Source: CAYYVJ01 sp964475115
Lineage (GTDB): Bacteria > Bacillota > Clostridia > Lachnospirales > Lachnospiraceae
Direction: 5' to 3'
Length of the DNA: 8,441 nt
Assembly: GCA_964475115.1 (NCBI GenBank)
Contig: CAYYVJ010000085.1
Coordinates: forward strand, 1-8,441
Shown: in pieces, positions 1 to 6,382 of the stretch
Layout of the letters: the number at the start of each line of letters is the position of its first letter
Numbering within the stretch: the first letter of the stretch is position 1
Made by a program: the position numbers and the translations under genes
The notes under the pieces: generated by a model
Seen by the model: only the letters and a program-made list of their open reading frames with translations
What the model was told of the DNA's origin: nothing
Database searches by the model: none

Positions 1-68
1 TTCTTGTTTCTAGCCATAGTAAGTAGTTCTTTTAGTTTTTCTCCAAATTTTACTGCATTTTCATCCAT
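1..68 (-). CDS. rpoD: RNA polymerase primary sigma factor RpoD, N-terminal fragment (continues past left edge)
   Basis: Reading leftwards from an ATG at 68, 22 codons are visible, beginning MDENAVKFGEKLKELLTMAR. This short acidic/lysine-rich opening resembles the start of clostridial RpoD proteins, whose sigma region 1.1 begins with a similar helix ahead of a lysine stretch. A GGAAGG ribosome binding site lies at 80-85, 11 bp before the ATG. The gene follows dnaG by 40 bp on the same strand, which is the usual dnaG-rpoD order in Firmicutes. The product would be the housekeeping sigma factor that directs RNA polymerase to -35/-10 promoters like those seen elsewhere in this window. The call rests on context and a short N-terminal match; none of the conserved sigma regions 2-4 is inside the window. 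Confidence 0.72.
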   Translation of the reverse strand, partial: MDENAVKFGEKLKELLTMARNK

Positions 69-108
69 TTTGCGTCCATCCTTCCACAGCTTGTTTTTAT
101 TCTATCCT

Positions 109-1881
109 TTAATTAATAGAAATATGCAAATCTTGTATACTCCTCTTAATTTGAGTGATTTCCATCAATTCTGCTATGTCCACTACATTATTGCTGGCGT
201 ATTCGCACCAATGTATCTTTACTTTTTTAACAGTATCATTTATTGCCCTTTCTCGATCAGCTGGAGTTAGTTCTTCCTGCAAAGACGTATTGAAAAGAGC
301 TGCTACTTCTTTATGTTCCTCTTCTGTAGAAAAGTGATTAATTATTTTAGCCGGATTCACTTTTTTTTCCGCTTCATACTGAGCAAATAATAATTTTGCA
401 ACTGTATGATATAACTCTTCTGTGAAATCTCTTGGTGAAATAATCCCTTTCAACTTTTCAAAAAGACTTGTATCTTCAATTAACCAAGTTAACAAAAGCT
501 TTTGTGAATACTGATTTCCATTTGCCTTTCCTGACCTTTTAAAGTTAGAAGAATTACTACTTGTCTTTTTCTTCTCTATCGTTTGTCCACCTATACTGTA
601 ACCAAAAGAATTTACTAAACTAACTAAATTATCATAATTAATAAAATATTTTGCAGCTATGGCTTCAATATAGTTATTTCGCTCTAATTCTATTGGGAAC
701 TGGAGCAATCGCCTTGCTATTTCTTTATGAAAATTCGTTTTCTCCTGGGGATCTTCCATGTTATAATCCCGGCTTAATATCTCAATCTCAAAGAGAAAAC
801 TATTTGTAGCACTAGAAATTCTTTCTTCAAACTCCTCTGCTCCCAAATTTTTAATAAACTCATCAGGATCCTTATATGGTTTTAAATTAATTACTTTGGT
901 TGTAAGTCCTGCTTCTTTCATAATAGGAAGGGCTCTCAAAATCGCTTTCACCCCAGCTCCATCACTATCAAATGCCAGCAATACTTCTGGTGTATATCTC
1001 TTTAATAAGCTTGCATGTTGCACCGTAAATGCTGTTCCTAAAGAAGCAACTGCATTTGTAAATCCTGCTTGATGCATACCAATGACATCTGTGTAACCCT
1101 CACAAATAATAAGATAAGGTTTTCTAGAACTTCTAGCAATATTCATTCCATAAAGATTTCGACTTTTATCAAAAATCTTTGTCTCAGGAGAGTTTAAATA
1201 CTTTGGCGAACCCTCTCCCATTACTCGACCACCAAAGCCAATCACTTTATTATGTGCATCCATGATAGGAAACATGACTCGATTCCAAAACTTATCGTAA
1301 TTCCCTCTTTCTTCTACCGAAACCAATCCTGACTCTTTTAATAAATTATCACTATAACCTTTTTGCTTTAGATACAAATATAAGTCATCACTAGTTTTAT
1401 TAGAATATCCTAATCCAAACTTTTTTATGGTTTCATCTGTCATTCCTCTTCCAAGAAGGTATTCTAATGCTTTTTTCCCCTTCTCACTTCGCAATTGATA
1501 ATAGAAATATTTAGCGGCTTCTTTTTGCAGTTCTAATAAAGAAGATTTAAGGTCTGACTGGCGTTTTGCCTCAGGTGAAAAAGCTTCTTCCTCTGGCAGC
1601 TCTACTCCCCCTCGTTTCGCAAGGGACTGGAGTGCTTCTTGAAAAGTAAAGTTCTCATATTCCATTAAAAAGGTAAATACATTTCCACCTGCTCCACACC
1701 CAAAGCAATAATACATCTGCTTACTAGGTGTTACCGAAAAAGAAGGAGATTTTTCATTATGAAATGGACAAAGTCCAAAATGAGAACTTCCTTTTCTTTG
1801 TAATTTTACATAGCTTGATACTACTTCAACAATATCATTTCTCATTCGAATTTCTTCGACTAAATCTTCCGAATAATACAT
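109..1881 (-). CDS. dnaG: DNA primase DnaG
   Basis: This 590-residue protein synthesises RNA primers at the replication fork in association with the replicative helicase. The N-terminal zinc-binding domain shows the CHC2 pattern with C38, H41, C59 and C62 (CPFHNEKSPSF ... YYCFGCGAGG). The RNA-polymerase-like basic motif follows around residues 192-208 (FWNRVMFPIMD), then IGFGGRV near 214-220. The TOPRIM catalytic core has the glutamate E261 in ICEGYTDVIGMHQAG, the DxD pair D305/D307 in FDSDGAG, and the KDPDEF acidic motif at 337-342. The C-terminal ~150 residues are the less conserved helicase-interaction domain. Length is normal for the family and no key residue is missing. GAGGAG at 1887-1892 is well placed before the ATG. 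It lies 18 bp after the dgt-like gene and 40 bp before rpoD, so the three are probably co-transcribed. Confidence 0.97.
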   Translation of the reverse strand: MYYSEDLVEEIRMRNDIVEVVSSYVKLQRKGSSHFGLCPFHNEKSPSFSVTPSKQMYYCFGCGAGGNVFTFLMEYENFTFQEALQSLAKRGGVELPEEEAFSPEAKRQSDLKSSLLELQKEAAKYFYYQLRSEKGKKALEYLLGRGMTDETIKKFGLGYSNKTSDDLYLYLKQKGYSDNLLKESGLVSVEERGNYDKFWNRVMFPIMDAHNKVIGFGGRVMGEGSPKYLNSPETKIFDKSRNLYGMNIARSSRKPYLIICEGYTDVIGMHQAGFTNAVASLGTAFTVQHASLLKRYTPEVLLAFDSDGAGVKAILRALPIMKEAGLTTKVINLKPYKDPDEFIKNLGAEEFEERISSATNSFLFEIEILSRDYNMEDPQEKTNFHKEIARRLLQFPIELERNNYIEAIAAKYFINYDNLVSLVNSFGYSIGGQTIEKKKTSSNSSNFKRSGKANGNQYSQKLLLTWLIEDTSLFEKLKGIISPRDFTEELYHTVAKLLFAQYEAEKKVNPAKIINHFSTEEEHKEVAALFNTSLQEELTPADRERAINDTVKKVKIHWCEYASNNVVDIAELMEITQIKRSIQDLHISIN

Positions 1882-1899
1882 GGTAACTCCTCTTTCCTT

Positions 1900-2907
1900 T
1901 TACAATTTCCATGCTTTTGGTACAAAAATTTCTTGGAATTTACTAATGGAAAATCCATCACTCATTCCTGCAATATAATCACAAACTACTCTTTCTTTCG
2001 TTTGTCCTTTATTCTCAATCATATATGTATACTCCTGAGGGAGCTTGTCAATGTTTTCTAAATAGTAATGATATAATTCAATTAACATTTTTTTTGCTTT
2101 TACCTCTTCTCCCTTTGCAAGGGGATTGGTATAAACATATTGAAACATAAATTGACGAATTCCAGCCATAGCTTCTGCTATTTCTTTTGACATAATAATA
2201 TCAGCTTTACCCTCGCTTTGATTTACGATATCATGAATCATAGTATCAAATCGTTTTTTTACAGTACTTCCCAAAATGACAGTATATTCTTTTGGCAAAC
2301 TATCTTCTGGCAAAATATTTCCTCTGATAGCATCATCAATATCATGGTTAATATAAGCAATCTTATCCGCTATCCTTACTACTTTTCCTTCTAAGGTGGA
2401 AGGACTTCCTGATGTCTTATGATTTAACATTCCGTCTCTTACTTCTTTAGTTAGATTTAATCCTTCTCCTCTTTTTTCCAAAAACTCTACTACACGAACA
2501 CTCTGTTCATAATGTCGAAATCCTTTTTCATATACTGAATTTAAAGCATCTTCTCCAGCATGTCCAAAAGGAGTATGACCCAAATCATGGCCAAGTGCAA
2601 TCGCTTCTGTTAAATCTTCATTTAATCTTAAGGCTTTTGCAATGGTCCTAGCTATCTGAGAAACTTCCAATGTATGTGTTAACCTGGTTCTATAATGGTC
2701 ACCTTCTGGTGCTAAAAACACTTGAGTCTTATGTTTTAATCTACGAAAGGCCTTGCAGTGCAGAATTCTATCACGATCTCTTTGATAAACAGTTCTAATG
2801 TCACATGGTTCTTCAAATCTATCTCTACCTTTTGATTCTTTACTTAAAGATGCATATGGACTAAAATATTCAGTTTCCCACAATTCTTGCTTTTCTCTGA
2901 TATTCAT
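1900..2907 (-). CDS. dgt: dGTPase-like HD-domain deoxynucleoside triphosphohydrolase
   Basis: This 335-residue HD-superfamily hydrolase belongs to the deoxyguanosinetriphosphate triphosphohydrolase-like group, whose characterised members convert dNTPs to deoxynucleosides plus triphosphate. The N-terminal substrate/regulatory motif is visible around residues 44-70 (DRDRILHCKAFRRLKHKTQV, then FLAPEGDHYRTR). The HD metal-binding set is H78 (RLTHTLEV), H107-D108 (GHDLGHTPFGH) and D181 (ADKIAYINHDIDD). H111 and H116 are the extra conserved histidines of dGTPases. The length fits the short clostridial form rather than the ~500-residue E. coli Dgt. An AGGTGAGGG ribosome binding site sits directly before the ATG. 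It is the first gene of a dgt-dnaG-rpoD block, so dNTP-pool control may be coupled with replication priming. Substrate preference (dGTP or several dNTPs) cannot be read from the sequence. Confidence 0.93.
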   Translation of the reverse strand: MNIREKQELWETEYFSPYASLSKESKGRDRFEEPCDIRTVYQRDRDRILHCKAFRRLKHKTQVFLAPEGDHYRTRLTHTLEVSQIARTIAKALRLNEDLTEAIALGHDLGHTPFGHAGEDALNSVYEKGFRHYEQSVRVVEFLEKRGEGLNLTKEVRDGMLNHKTSGSPSTLEGKVVRIADKIAYINHDIDDAIRGNILPEDSLPKEYTVILGSTVKKRFDTMIHDIVNQSEGKADIIMSKEIAEAMAGIRQFMFQYVYTNPLAKGEEVKAKKMLIELYHYYLENIDKLPQEYTYMIENKGQTKERVVCDYIAGMSDGFSISKFQEIFVPKAWKL

Positions 2908-2943
2908 ACCCTCACCTATCCTTTAGACTTTATTAATGCTCCT

Positions 2944-2972
2944 ATACTACTTATTCTACACAAACTGGTAAA
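2944..2972 (-). promoter_or_regulatory. Candidate sigma-A promoter for dgt-dnaG-rpoD
   Basis: On the minus strand a TTTACC -35 (2967-2972) and a TAGTAT -10 (2944-2949) are separated by exactly 17 bp. Each hexamer matches the consensus at four of six positions. It lies between the terminator of the upstream gene (3001-3029) and the dgt start at 2907, where a promoter is expected. The match is only moderate. Confidence 0.35.
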
Positions 2973-3000
2973 ATCCTTTTTTATATTTTCTAATTCAATG

Positions 3001-3029
3001 AAAAAAAGAGTCTCGCTTGCGAAACTCTT
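3001..3029 (-). terminator. Rho-independent terminator of the MalY/PatB-type gene
   Basis: Read on the minus strand, AAGAGTTTCG (3029-3020), loop CAAG, and CGAGACTCTT (3015-3006) form a 10-bp stem with one G-U pair, running into a tract of Ts at 3007-3001. The stem starts inside the TAA stop codon (3030-3028), so gene end and terminator are fused. The plus strand has no matching T tract, so termination is one-directional. It separates this gene from the dgt block. Confidence 0.88.
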
Positions 3030-4212
3030 ATGCAAAAACATCTTTTATTTGTTCTAACGCCTTTTCTACCGTTGACCTTGGACATGCAAGGTTAAATCTT
3101 AGAAATCCTGCTCCTTCTTCACCAAACCATCTACCTAAGTCAACTGCCACCTTAGCCTTTTCAATCATTGTTTTGTCTATTTCATTTGGAGATAATCCAG
3201 TACCATTAAAATCGACCCATAATAAATAAGTGCCTTCTGGATCTATTACTTTTATCTCTGGTAAATTCTTTTCAATATATTTTGTGAAATATTCAATATT
3301 TCCCCAAACATACTCTAAAAAAACTTTTAGATATTGCTCACCATGTGTATAAGAAGCAACTATACCGGCATAACCAAATATGCTAAGACCTAAAGCTTCA
3401 TTCTTAATTAACTGCTTCCTATATTTTTTTCTTATTTTTTCATTAGGTATTATAATTGCTGAACCTTTAATTCCTGCCAGATTAAAGGTTTTAGTAGGAG
3501 CAAAAGCAGATATTAAGTGGGAATGTATATCTGTATTTACTTTTCCAGTGGGAAAATGTCTGTATCCCTTATAAATTAAATCTGAGTGAATTTCATCAGA
3601 ATAAATTAGAACATCATACTTTAAACATAGATCAATAATTCTTTTTAACTCTTCTTCTCTCCAAACTTTTCCGACAGGATTATGAGGACTACAAAAAATA
3701 AAGAGCTTACAGTTAGGATCAGAAACCTTTCTTTCAAAGTCTTCAAAATCAATTTCATATTTCTCTCCATCATATATTAAAGGATTTAGAACTACTTCTC
3801 TTTTATTATTCTCTATGGTATTTTTAAAAGGATAGTATACTGGTGGTTGAATAATAACCTTATCTCCTTCGTTTGTAAATGCTTGTATTGTATGAGCAAT
3901 AGAAGCAACAATCCCTTCTGTAGGAACAATCCAATTTTCCTCAATACTCCAACCATGTCTTTTTTCTATCCAATTAATAATAGATTGATTAAATGCTATG
4001 CTTGCACCATTAGAATATCCATAGATACCAAACTTGGCCGCTTCTACAAGGGCCTCAATTACCTCTTGTGGAGCCTTAAAGTCAGAATCTGCAACCCACA
4101 TAGGAATACATCCCCTGGCATCTAATCCTGGATATTTATTTCCATATCCATCCCATTTTAATGAATTAGTATCTATTCGATTATGTATCTCGTCAAAATT
4201 AATATTATCCAT
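3028..4212 (-). CDS. MalY/PatB-family PLP-dependent C-S lyase / aminotransferase
   Basis: A 394-residue fold-type I PLP enzyme of the MalY/PatB subgroup. Characterised members are cystathionine beta-lyases or cysteine desulfhydrases that cleave C-S bonds, releasing pyruvate, ammonia and a thiol or H2S; others are annotated simply as class I/II aminotransferases. The opening FDEIHNRIDTNSLKWDGY and PMWVADSDF (around 37-45) are typical of the subgroup. Visible PLP-site residues include Y64/Y66 in GIYGYS, N178 in SPHNPVG, D206 in YSDEIHSDL, the Schiff-base lysine K241 in APTKTFNLAG, and the carboxylate-binding R372 in FLRFNLACPRS. AGGAGG at 4219-4224 is 6 bp before the ATG. It has its own consensus promoter and terminator, so it is probably monocistronic. 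It lies just downstream of an operon ending in a candidate thiol-sensing ArsR repressor, which makes sulfur metabolism plausible; the substrate is not proven. Confidence 0.9.
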   Translation of the reverse strand: MDNINFDEIHNRIDTNSLKWDGYGNKYPGLDARGCIPMWVADSDFKAPQEVIEALVEAAKFGIYGYSNGASIAFNQSIINWIEKRHGWSIEENWIVPTEGIVASIAHTIQAFTNEGDKVIIQPPVYYPFKNTIENNKREVVLNPLIYDGEKYEIDFEDFERKVSDPNCKLFIFCSPHNPVGKVWREEELKRIIDLCLKYDVLIYSDEIHSDLIYKGYRHFPTGKVNTDIHSHLISAFAPTKTFNLAGIKGSAIIIPNEKIRKKYRKQLIKNEALGLSIFGYAGIVASYTHGEQYLKVFLEYVWGNIEYFTKYIEKNLPEIKVIDPEGTYLLWVDFNGTGLSPNEIDKTMIEKAKVAVDLGRWFGEEGAGFLRFNLACPRSTVEKALEQIKDVFA

Positions 4213-4275
4213 GTAGTTCCTCCTCTAAATTTCCATTTCCTACTATGTCAGTATGAAAAGTATGTTATTCAAACT

Positions 4276-4304
4276 ATTATAGTAGTTATATTTTATAATG
4301 TCAA
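4276..4304 (-). promoter_or_regulatory. Consensus sigma-A promoter of the MalY/PatB-type gene
   Basis: On the minus strand a perfect TTGACA (4299-4304) is followed after 17 bp by a perfect TATAAT (4276-4281). This implies a transcript start near 4269 and a leader of about 57 nt. A short dyad ACTAT-T-ATAGT (4273-4283) covers the -10 element and could be an operator or chance. A match this strong usually means high basal expression unless repressed. Confidence 0.85.
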
Positions 4305-4353
4305 ATAGATTTTATGAATAATATTAATTGTTTTAAAACTCAACACAACAAAT

Positions 4354-4641
4354 CTATAACTTTTTACAATAATGTTTTTTCAACACAGAGATAACTTCTT
4401 CAACCCTATGATCAGCAATCGAATAGGTAATACTTTGACCCTTTTTTTGAAAATCCAGAATACGATGTGCTTTCAATATCCCTAAATGTTGGGAAAGTGC
4501 TGATTGAGTAACATTTGTGATTTTTTCGGCAAGATTACTTACCGTTTTAGGTCCCTCTATTAACTCACACAATATAAGCAACCTATTTTCATTTGCTAAA
4601 ACTTTAAGCAGTTCTGCTATCCTTTTCGCGTCTTCTTCCAT
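4354..4641 (-). CDS. ArsR/SmtB-family repressor, BigR/SqrR-like with a cysteine pair
   Basis: A 95-residue winged-helix repressor. The N-terminal helix carries the ArsR signature KVLANENRLLILCELIEG (13-30). The recognition helix is SALSQHLGILKAHRIL (47-62), followed by the wing GQSITYSIAD. Metal-binding motifs of classical ArsR/SmtB sensors (ELCVCD, CxC) are absent. There are just two cysteines, C25 in ILCELIEG and C92 in the terminal HYCKKL. They sit where SqrR and BigR have the pair that links through persulfide sulfur, including the family wording ILC-L-EG and a C-terminal YC. A sulfide/persulfide or general redox sensor is therefore likely by homology, but not demonstrated. It is the last gene of the ferredoxin operon, overlaps the membrane gene by 38 bp, and has GGAAGGA at 4650-4656. 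It probably autoregulates through the dyad at 5426-5479. No clear terminator follows it. Confidence 0.9.
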   Translation of the reverse strand: MEEDAKRIAELLKVLANENRLLILCELIEGPKTVSNLAEKITNVTQSALSQHLGILKAHRILDFQKKGQSITYSIADHRVEEVISVLKKHYCKKL

Positions 4642-5221
4642 TATTATGTTCCTTCCGTATTTTATATTTACAAATTGTTTGTGTCATGGTCCCCATAGGA
4701 CAATACACACACCATGAACGTGGTTTAAAAGCAAACATGGTTATAAAACCTAATACCGTAGAAGTAAGCATTACACCATAAAACCCAAAGGCAAACTTTG
4801 CCACCCAAGGAGAAACAAAGGATGTATTTACCCAATTCCAAGGTAACTTAAAAACCCACAGAAGTGTTACTACTTCCTTTAAATCTGCTCCTGAAAAAAC
4901 TAGATAAGTTGAGTAAATCATCATAAAAAACATTGTCATAAAAAAGGTCAAAAAACCATATCGAAACCATTTTGATCGTAAAAAACGTGGAGGATTTTTC
5001 TTCCGTGACACACCAAATCGTCCACCAATCAATTCAAACAATTGCCCTCTTCCACAATAGATATTACAATAGGACTTATTTCCTTTTATTATAGCTATTA
5101 AAAGAGGCACTATAAAACAAATAAGCCCTAGCCAAGCAAATAGGATGTTAAAAAATCCCAAAGCAAGATATACAGAGGAGGCAATCCACAAATACTCATG
5201 CCATTGCTTTTTCTTTTTCAT
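4604..5221 (-). CDS. Polytopic membrane 4Fe-4S protein (NapH/NosR-like, Fer4_5 type)
   Basis: A 205-residue membrane protein with about four hydrophobic segments near residues 9-30, 31-46, 88-110 and 141-166. Two cysteine motifs resemble those of NapH/NosR-type membrane electron carriers: C52-x3-C56 in YCNIYCGRGQLFE and C171-x2-C174 with C184 in WCVYCPMGTMTQTIC. In that family such motifs bind Fe-S clusters and pass electrons between the membrane and a soluble or periplasmic partner. The preceding ferredoxin gene overlaps it by 26 bp, so it is the obvious soluble partner. A perfect AAGGAGG (5228-5234) lies 6 bp before the ATG. The last 12 codons overlap the arsR start, and the hydrophilic RRREKDSRTA tail may simply reflect that. 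The electron acceptor is unknown; no FMN-binding or reductase gene accompanies it here. Confidence 0.85.
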   Translation of the reverse strand: MKKKKQWHEYLWIASSVYLALGFFNILFAWLGLICFIVPLLIAIIKGNKSYCNIYCGRGQLFELIGGRFGVSRKKNPPRFLRSKWFRYGFLTFFMTMFFMMIYSTYLVFSGADLKEVVTLLWVFKLPWNWVNTSFVSPWVAKFAFGFYGVMLTSTVLGFITMFAFKPRSWCVYCPMGTMTQTICKYKIRKEHNNGRRREKDSRTA

Positions 5222-5423
5222 TTATATCCTCCTTAAAATCAATAGTAATAACTTGTGCTGGACAGGCACTTGCACATTTCCCACAGCCTACACATCTGTT
5301 TTCATCCACCTGGGCATATACTCCTTTGTATATGGTAATCGCCTTCAAGGGGCATACCTTTACGCAGCTACCACATGCCACGCATTCTTCCGATACAAAA
5401 GCTGTCTTCTTTTTTCTTTGCAT
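5196..5423 (-). CDS. 2[4Fe-4S] ferredoxin
   Basis: A 75-residue ferredoxin with two full cluster motifs: C14-x2-C17-x2-C20-x3-C24 followed by P (CVACGSCVKVCP), and C44-x2-C47-x2-C50-x3-C54 followed by P (CVGCGKCASACP). The two halves are the usual internal duplication of bacterial-type ferredoxins. It would carry low-potential electrons in the cytoplasm. The lysine-rich N-terminus (MQRKKK) and the charged C-terminal tail (KEDINEKEKAMA) extend the core, and the tail is encoded in the overlap with the membrane gene. The SD AAAGGTGA at 5430-5437 is 6 bp before the ATG. It is the first gene of the ferredoxin - membrane Fe-S protein - ArsR operon, directly behind a strong promoter and palindromic operator. 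The SD itself lies inside one arm of the 54-bp dyad. Confidence 0.93.
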   Translation of the reverse strand: MQRKKKTAFVSEECVACGSCVKVCPLKAITIYKGVYAQVDENRCVGCGKCASACPAQVITIDFKEDINEKEKAMA

Positions 5424-5425
5424 AT

Positions 5426-5479
5426 AACTTCACCTTTCAAGTTCATTAGTAATTACTAATATACTTTAAAGGTGAAGTT
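5426..5479. promoter_or_regulatory. 54-bp near-perfect dyad, candidate ArsR operator
   Basis: Arms 5426-5452 and 5453-5479 are reverse complements at 24 of 27 positions. The core ATTAGTAATTACTAAT (5445-5460) is a perfect 16-bp palindrome, and the outer arms AACTTCACCTTT / AAAGGTGAAGTT are a perfect 12-bp pair. Mismatches are only at 5438/5467, 5443/5462 and 5444/5461. The core overlaps the -10 hexamer and the transcript start of the ferredoxin operon, which is the classic place for a repressor of the ArsR type. The outer arms fall in the promoter spacer and on the ribosome binding site. The geometry is seen; binding by the operon's own ArsR is inferred. Confidence 0.75.
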
Positions 5480-5486
5480 TTGTCAA
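5458..5486 (-). promoter_or_regulatory. Sigma-A promoter of the ferredoxin-membrane Fe-S-arsR operon
   Basis: Minus strand: perfect TTGACA (5481-5486), a 17-bp spacer, then TATATT (5458-5463, five of six). The predicted start is near 5451, giving a leader of roughly 28 nt. The -10 runs into the 16-bp palindrome, so a repressor bound there would block polymerase. This is the only good promoter in front of the three overlapping genes. Confidence 0.85.
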
Positions 5487-5507
5487 TAATTATTATGCAA
5501 CCAGGGC

Positions 5508-6335
5508 CAAATAAGTCATGGAAATGCTTTAGACCCTAATTTTTCACAAAATCACTATCTCTATATCATGTATTCCTACACAGAAGGAGGAAAACTTTAT
5601 AATCGTGTTGACCGGTTAGTGGAAGAAGGAAATAGTGCAAGAATTGATGGCACAATTCTTGATCAGATTCCTGGAGGACAAACACATAATGGAGGAAGAA
5701 TTAAGATAGGACCTGATAATAAGATATATGTATCCACAGGAGATACAGGTAATCGTGATCTGTCTCAAGACTTATCAAGTTTGGCAGGGAAAATACTACG
5801 TCTTGAATTAGATGGAAGTGTTCCTAGTGATAATCCATTTCCAAATTCCTTGGTTTATTGTTATGGATTAAGGAATCCACAAGGTTTAGCGTGGAGTCAA
5901 GAGAATCAGCTATATGCTTCTGAACACGGGCAAATGGCTAATGATGAGATTAACCTAATACTAGCTGGAGCCAATTATGGATGGCCAGTTGTTGAAGGGG
6001 ACGAGGAATCTGCCAATGAAAATTTTATAAAGCCATTAATCTCTAGTGGTGGAGATACCTGGGCACCTTCTGGAATCGCTTTTGTAACCAAAGGCCCATG
6101 GTCGGGAAAACTACTAGCAGCTACTTTGTTAGGTAGTCAGTTACTTTCATTTACGTTAAATAGAGAGGGAACAGGAGTTACCCAAATTGAAACTTGGCTA
6201 TGGAATCAATATGGAAGGCTGCGCGAAGTGATTGAAAGTCAAGATGGATCCATCTACCTGTCTACCAGTAACAGGGATGGTAGAGGAAATATGAGAACTG
6301 GATATGATATGATCATTCGATTGATGCTCAGATAA
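5508..6335 (+). pseudogene. PQQ-type aldose sugar dehydrogenase (GSDH/YliI family), N-terminally truncated
   Basis: The frame encodes the C-terminal two-thirds of a six-bladed beta-propeller sugar dehydrogenase (GSDH/sorbosone dehydrogenase family, soluble Asd/YliI type; oxidation of aldoses with PQQ). Counting from the first Met at 5568, the catalytic-base histidine is H40 (THNGGRIKIGPD), followed by STGDTGNRD (56-64), the PQQ-contacting arginine R102 in YGLRNPQGLAWS, ASEHG, NYGWP (136-140), and the end motif GRLREVIESQDGSIYLSTSNRDGRG. Homology continues in frame upstream of that Met (ALDPNFSQNHYLYIMYSY, from about 5526) and then dissolves. An in-frame TAA stands at 5487-5489. The signal peptide and first propeller portion (roughly 100 residues or more) are missing, no ribosome binding site precedes 5568, and no promoter is evident. 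It therefore looks like a 5'-deleted remnant rather than a working gene, although the remaining frame is intact. It is the only likely plus-strand gene here. Confidence 0.75.
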
Positions 6336-6338
6336 AAA

Positions 6339-6382
6339 GGGTGTTGACAATTGCTATATCTTTATCCAGTCCTTGTCAACCC
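6339..6382. repeat. Imperfect inverted repeat after the sugar dehydrogenase remnant
   Basis: GGG-TG-TTGACAA (6339-6350) pairs with TTGTCAACCC (6373-6382) apart from a 2-base bulge, across a 22-base loop. It begins 3 bp after the TAA of the truncated sugar dehydrogenase. It has no T tract on either strand, so it is not a convincing intrinsic terminator, but it may be a remnant of one. Confidence 0.4.

Noticed and set aside
111..140. A separate rpoD promoter at the end of dnaG (TTGCAT with TAGAAT)
   Set aside because: The spacer would be 19 bp with imperfect hexamers, so the sequence does not support a specific promoter call.
4323..4353. Terminator after arsR built on the GTTTTAAAAC palindrome
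   Set aside because: The pairing is entirely AT-rich, has no loop, and lacks a following T tract. It does not look like an intrinsic terminator.
5419..5462. A divergent plus-strand promoter mirrored in the 54-bp dyad that would drive the sugar dehydrogenase remnant
   Set aside because: The mirrored -35 position reads TGCATA and the best alternative is CTTTCA with TAATAT, which is too weak to support a call.
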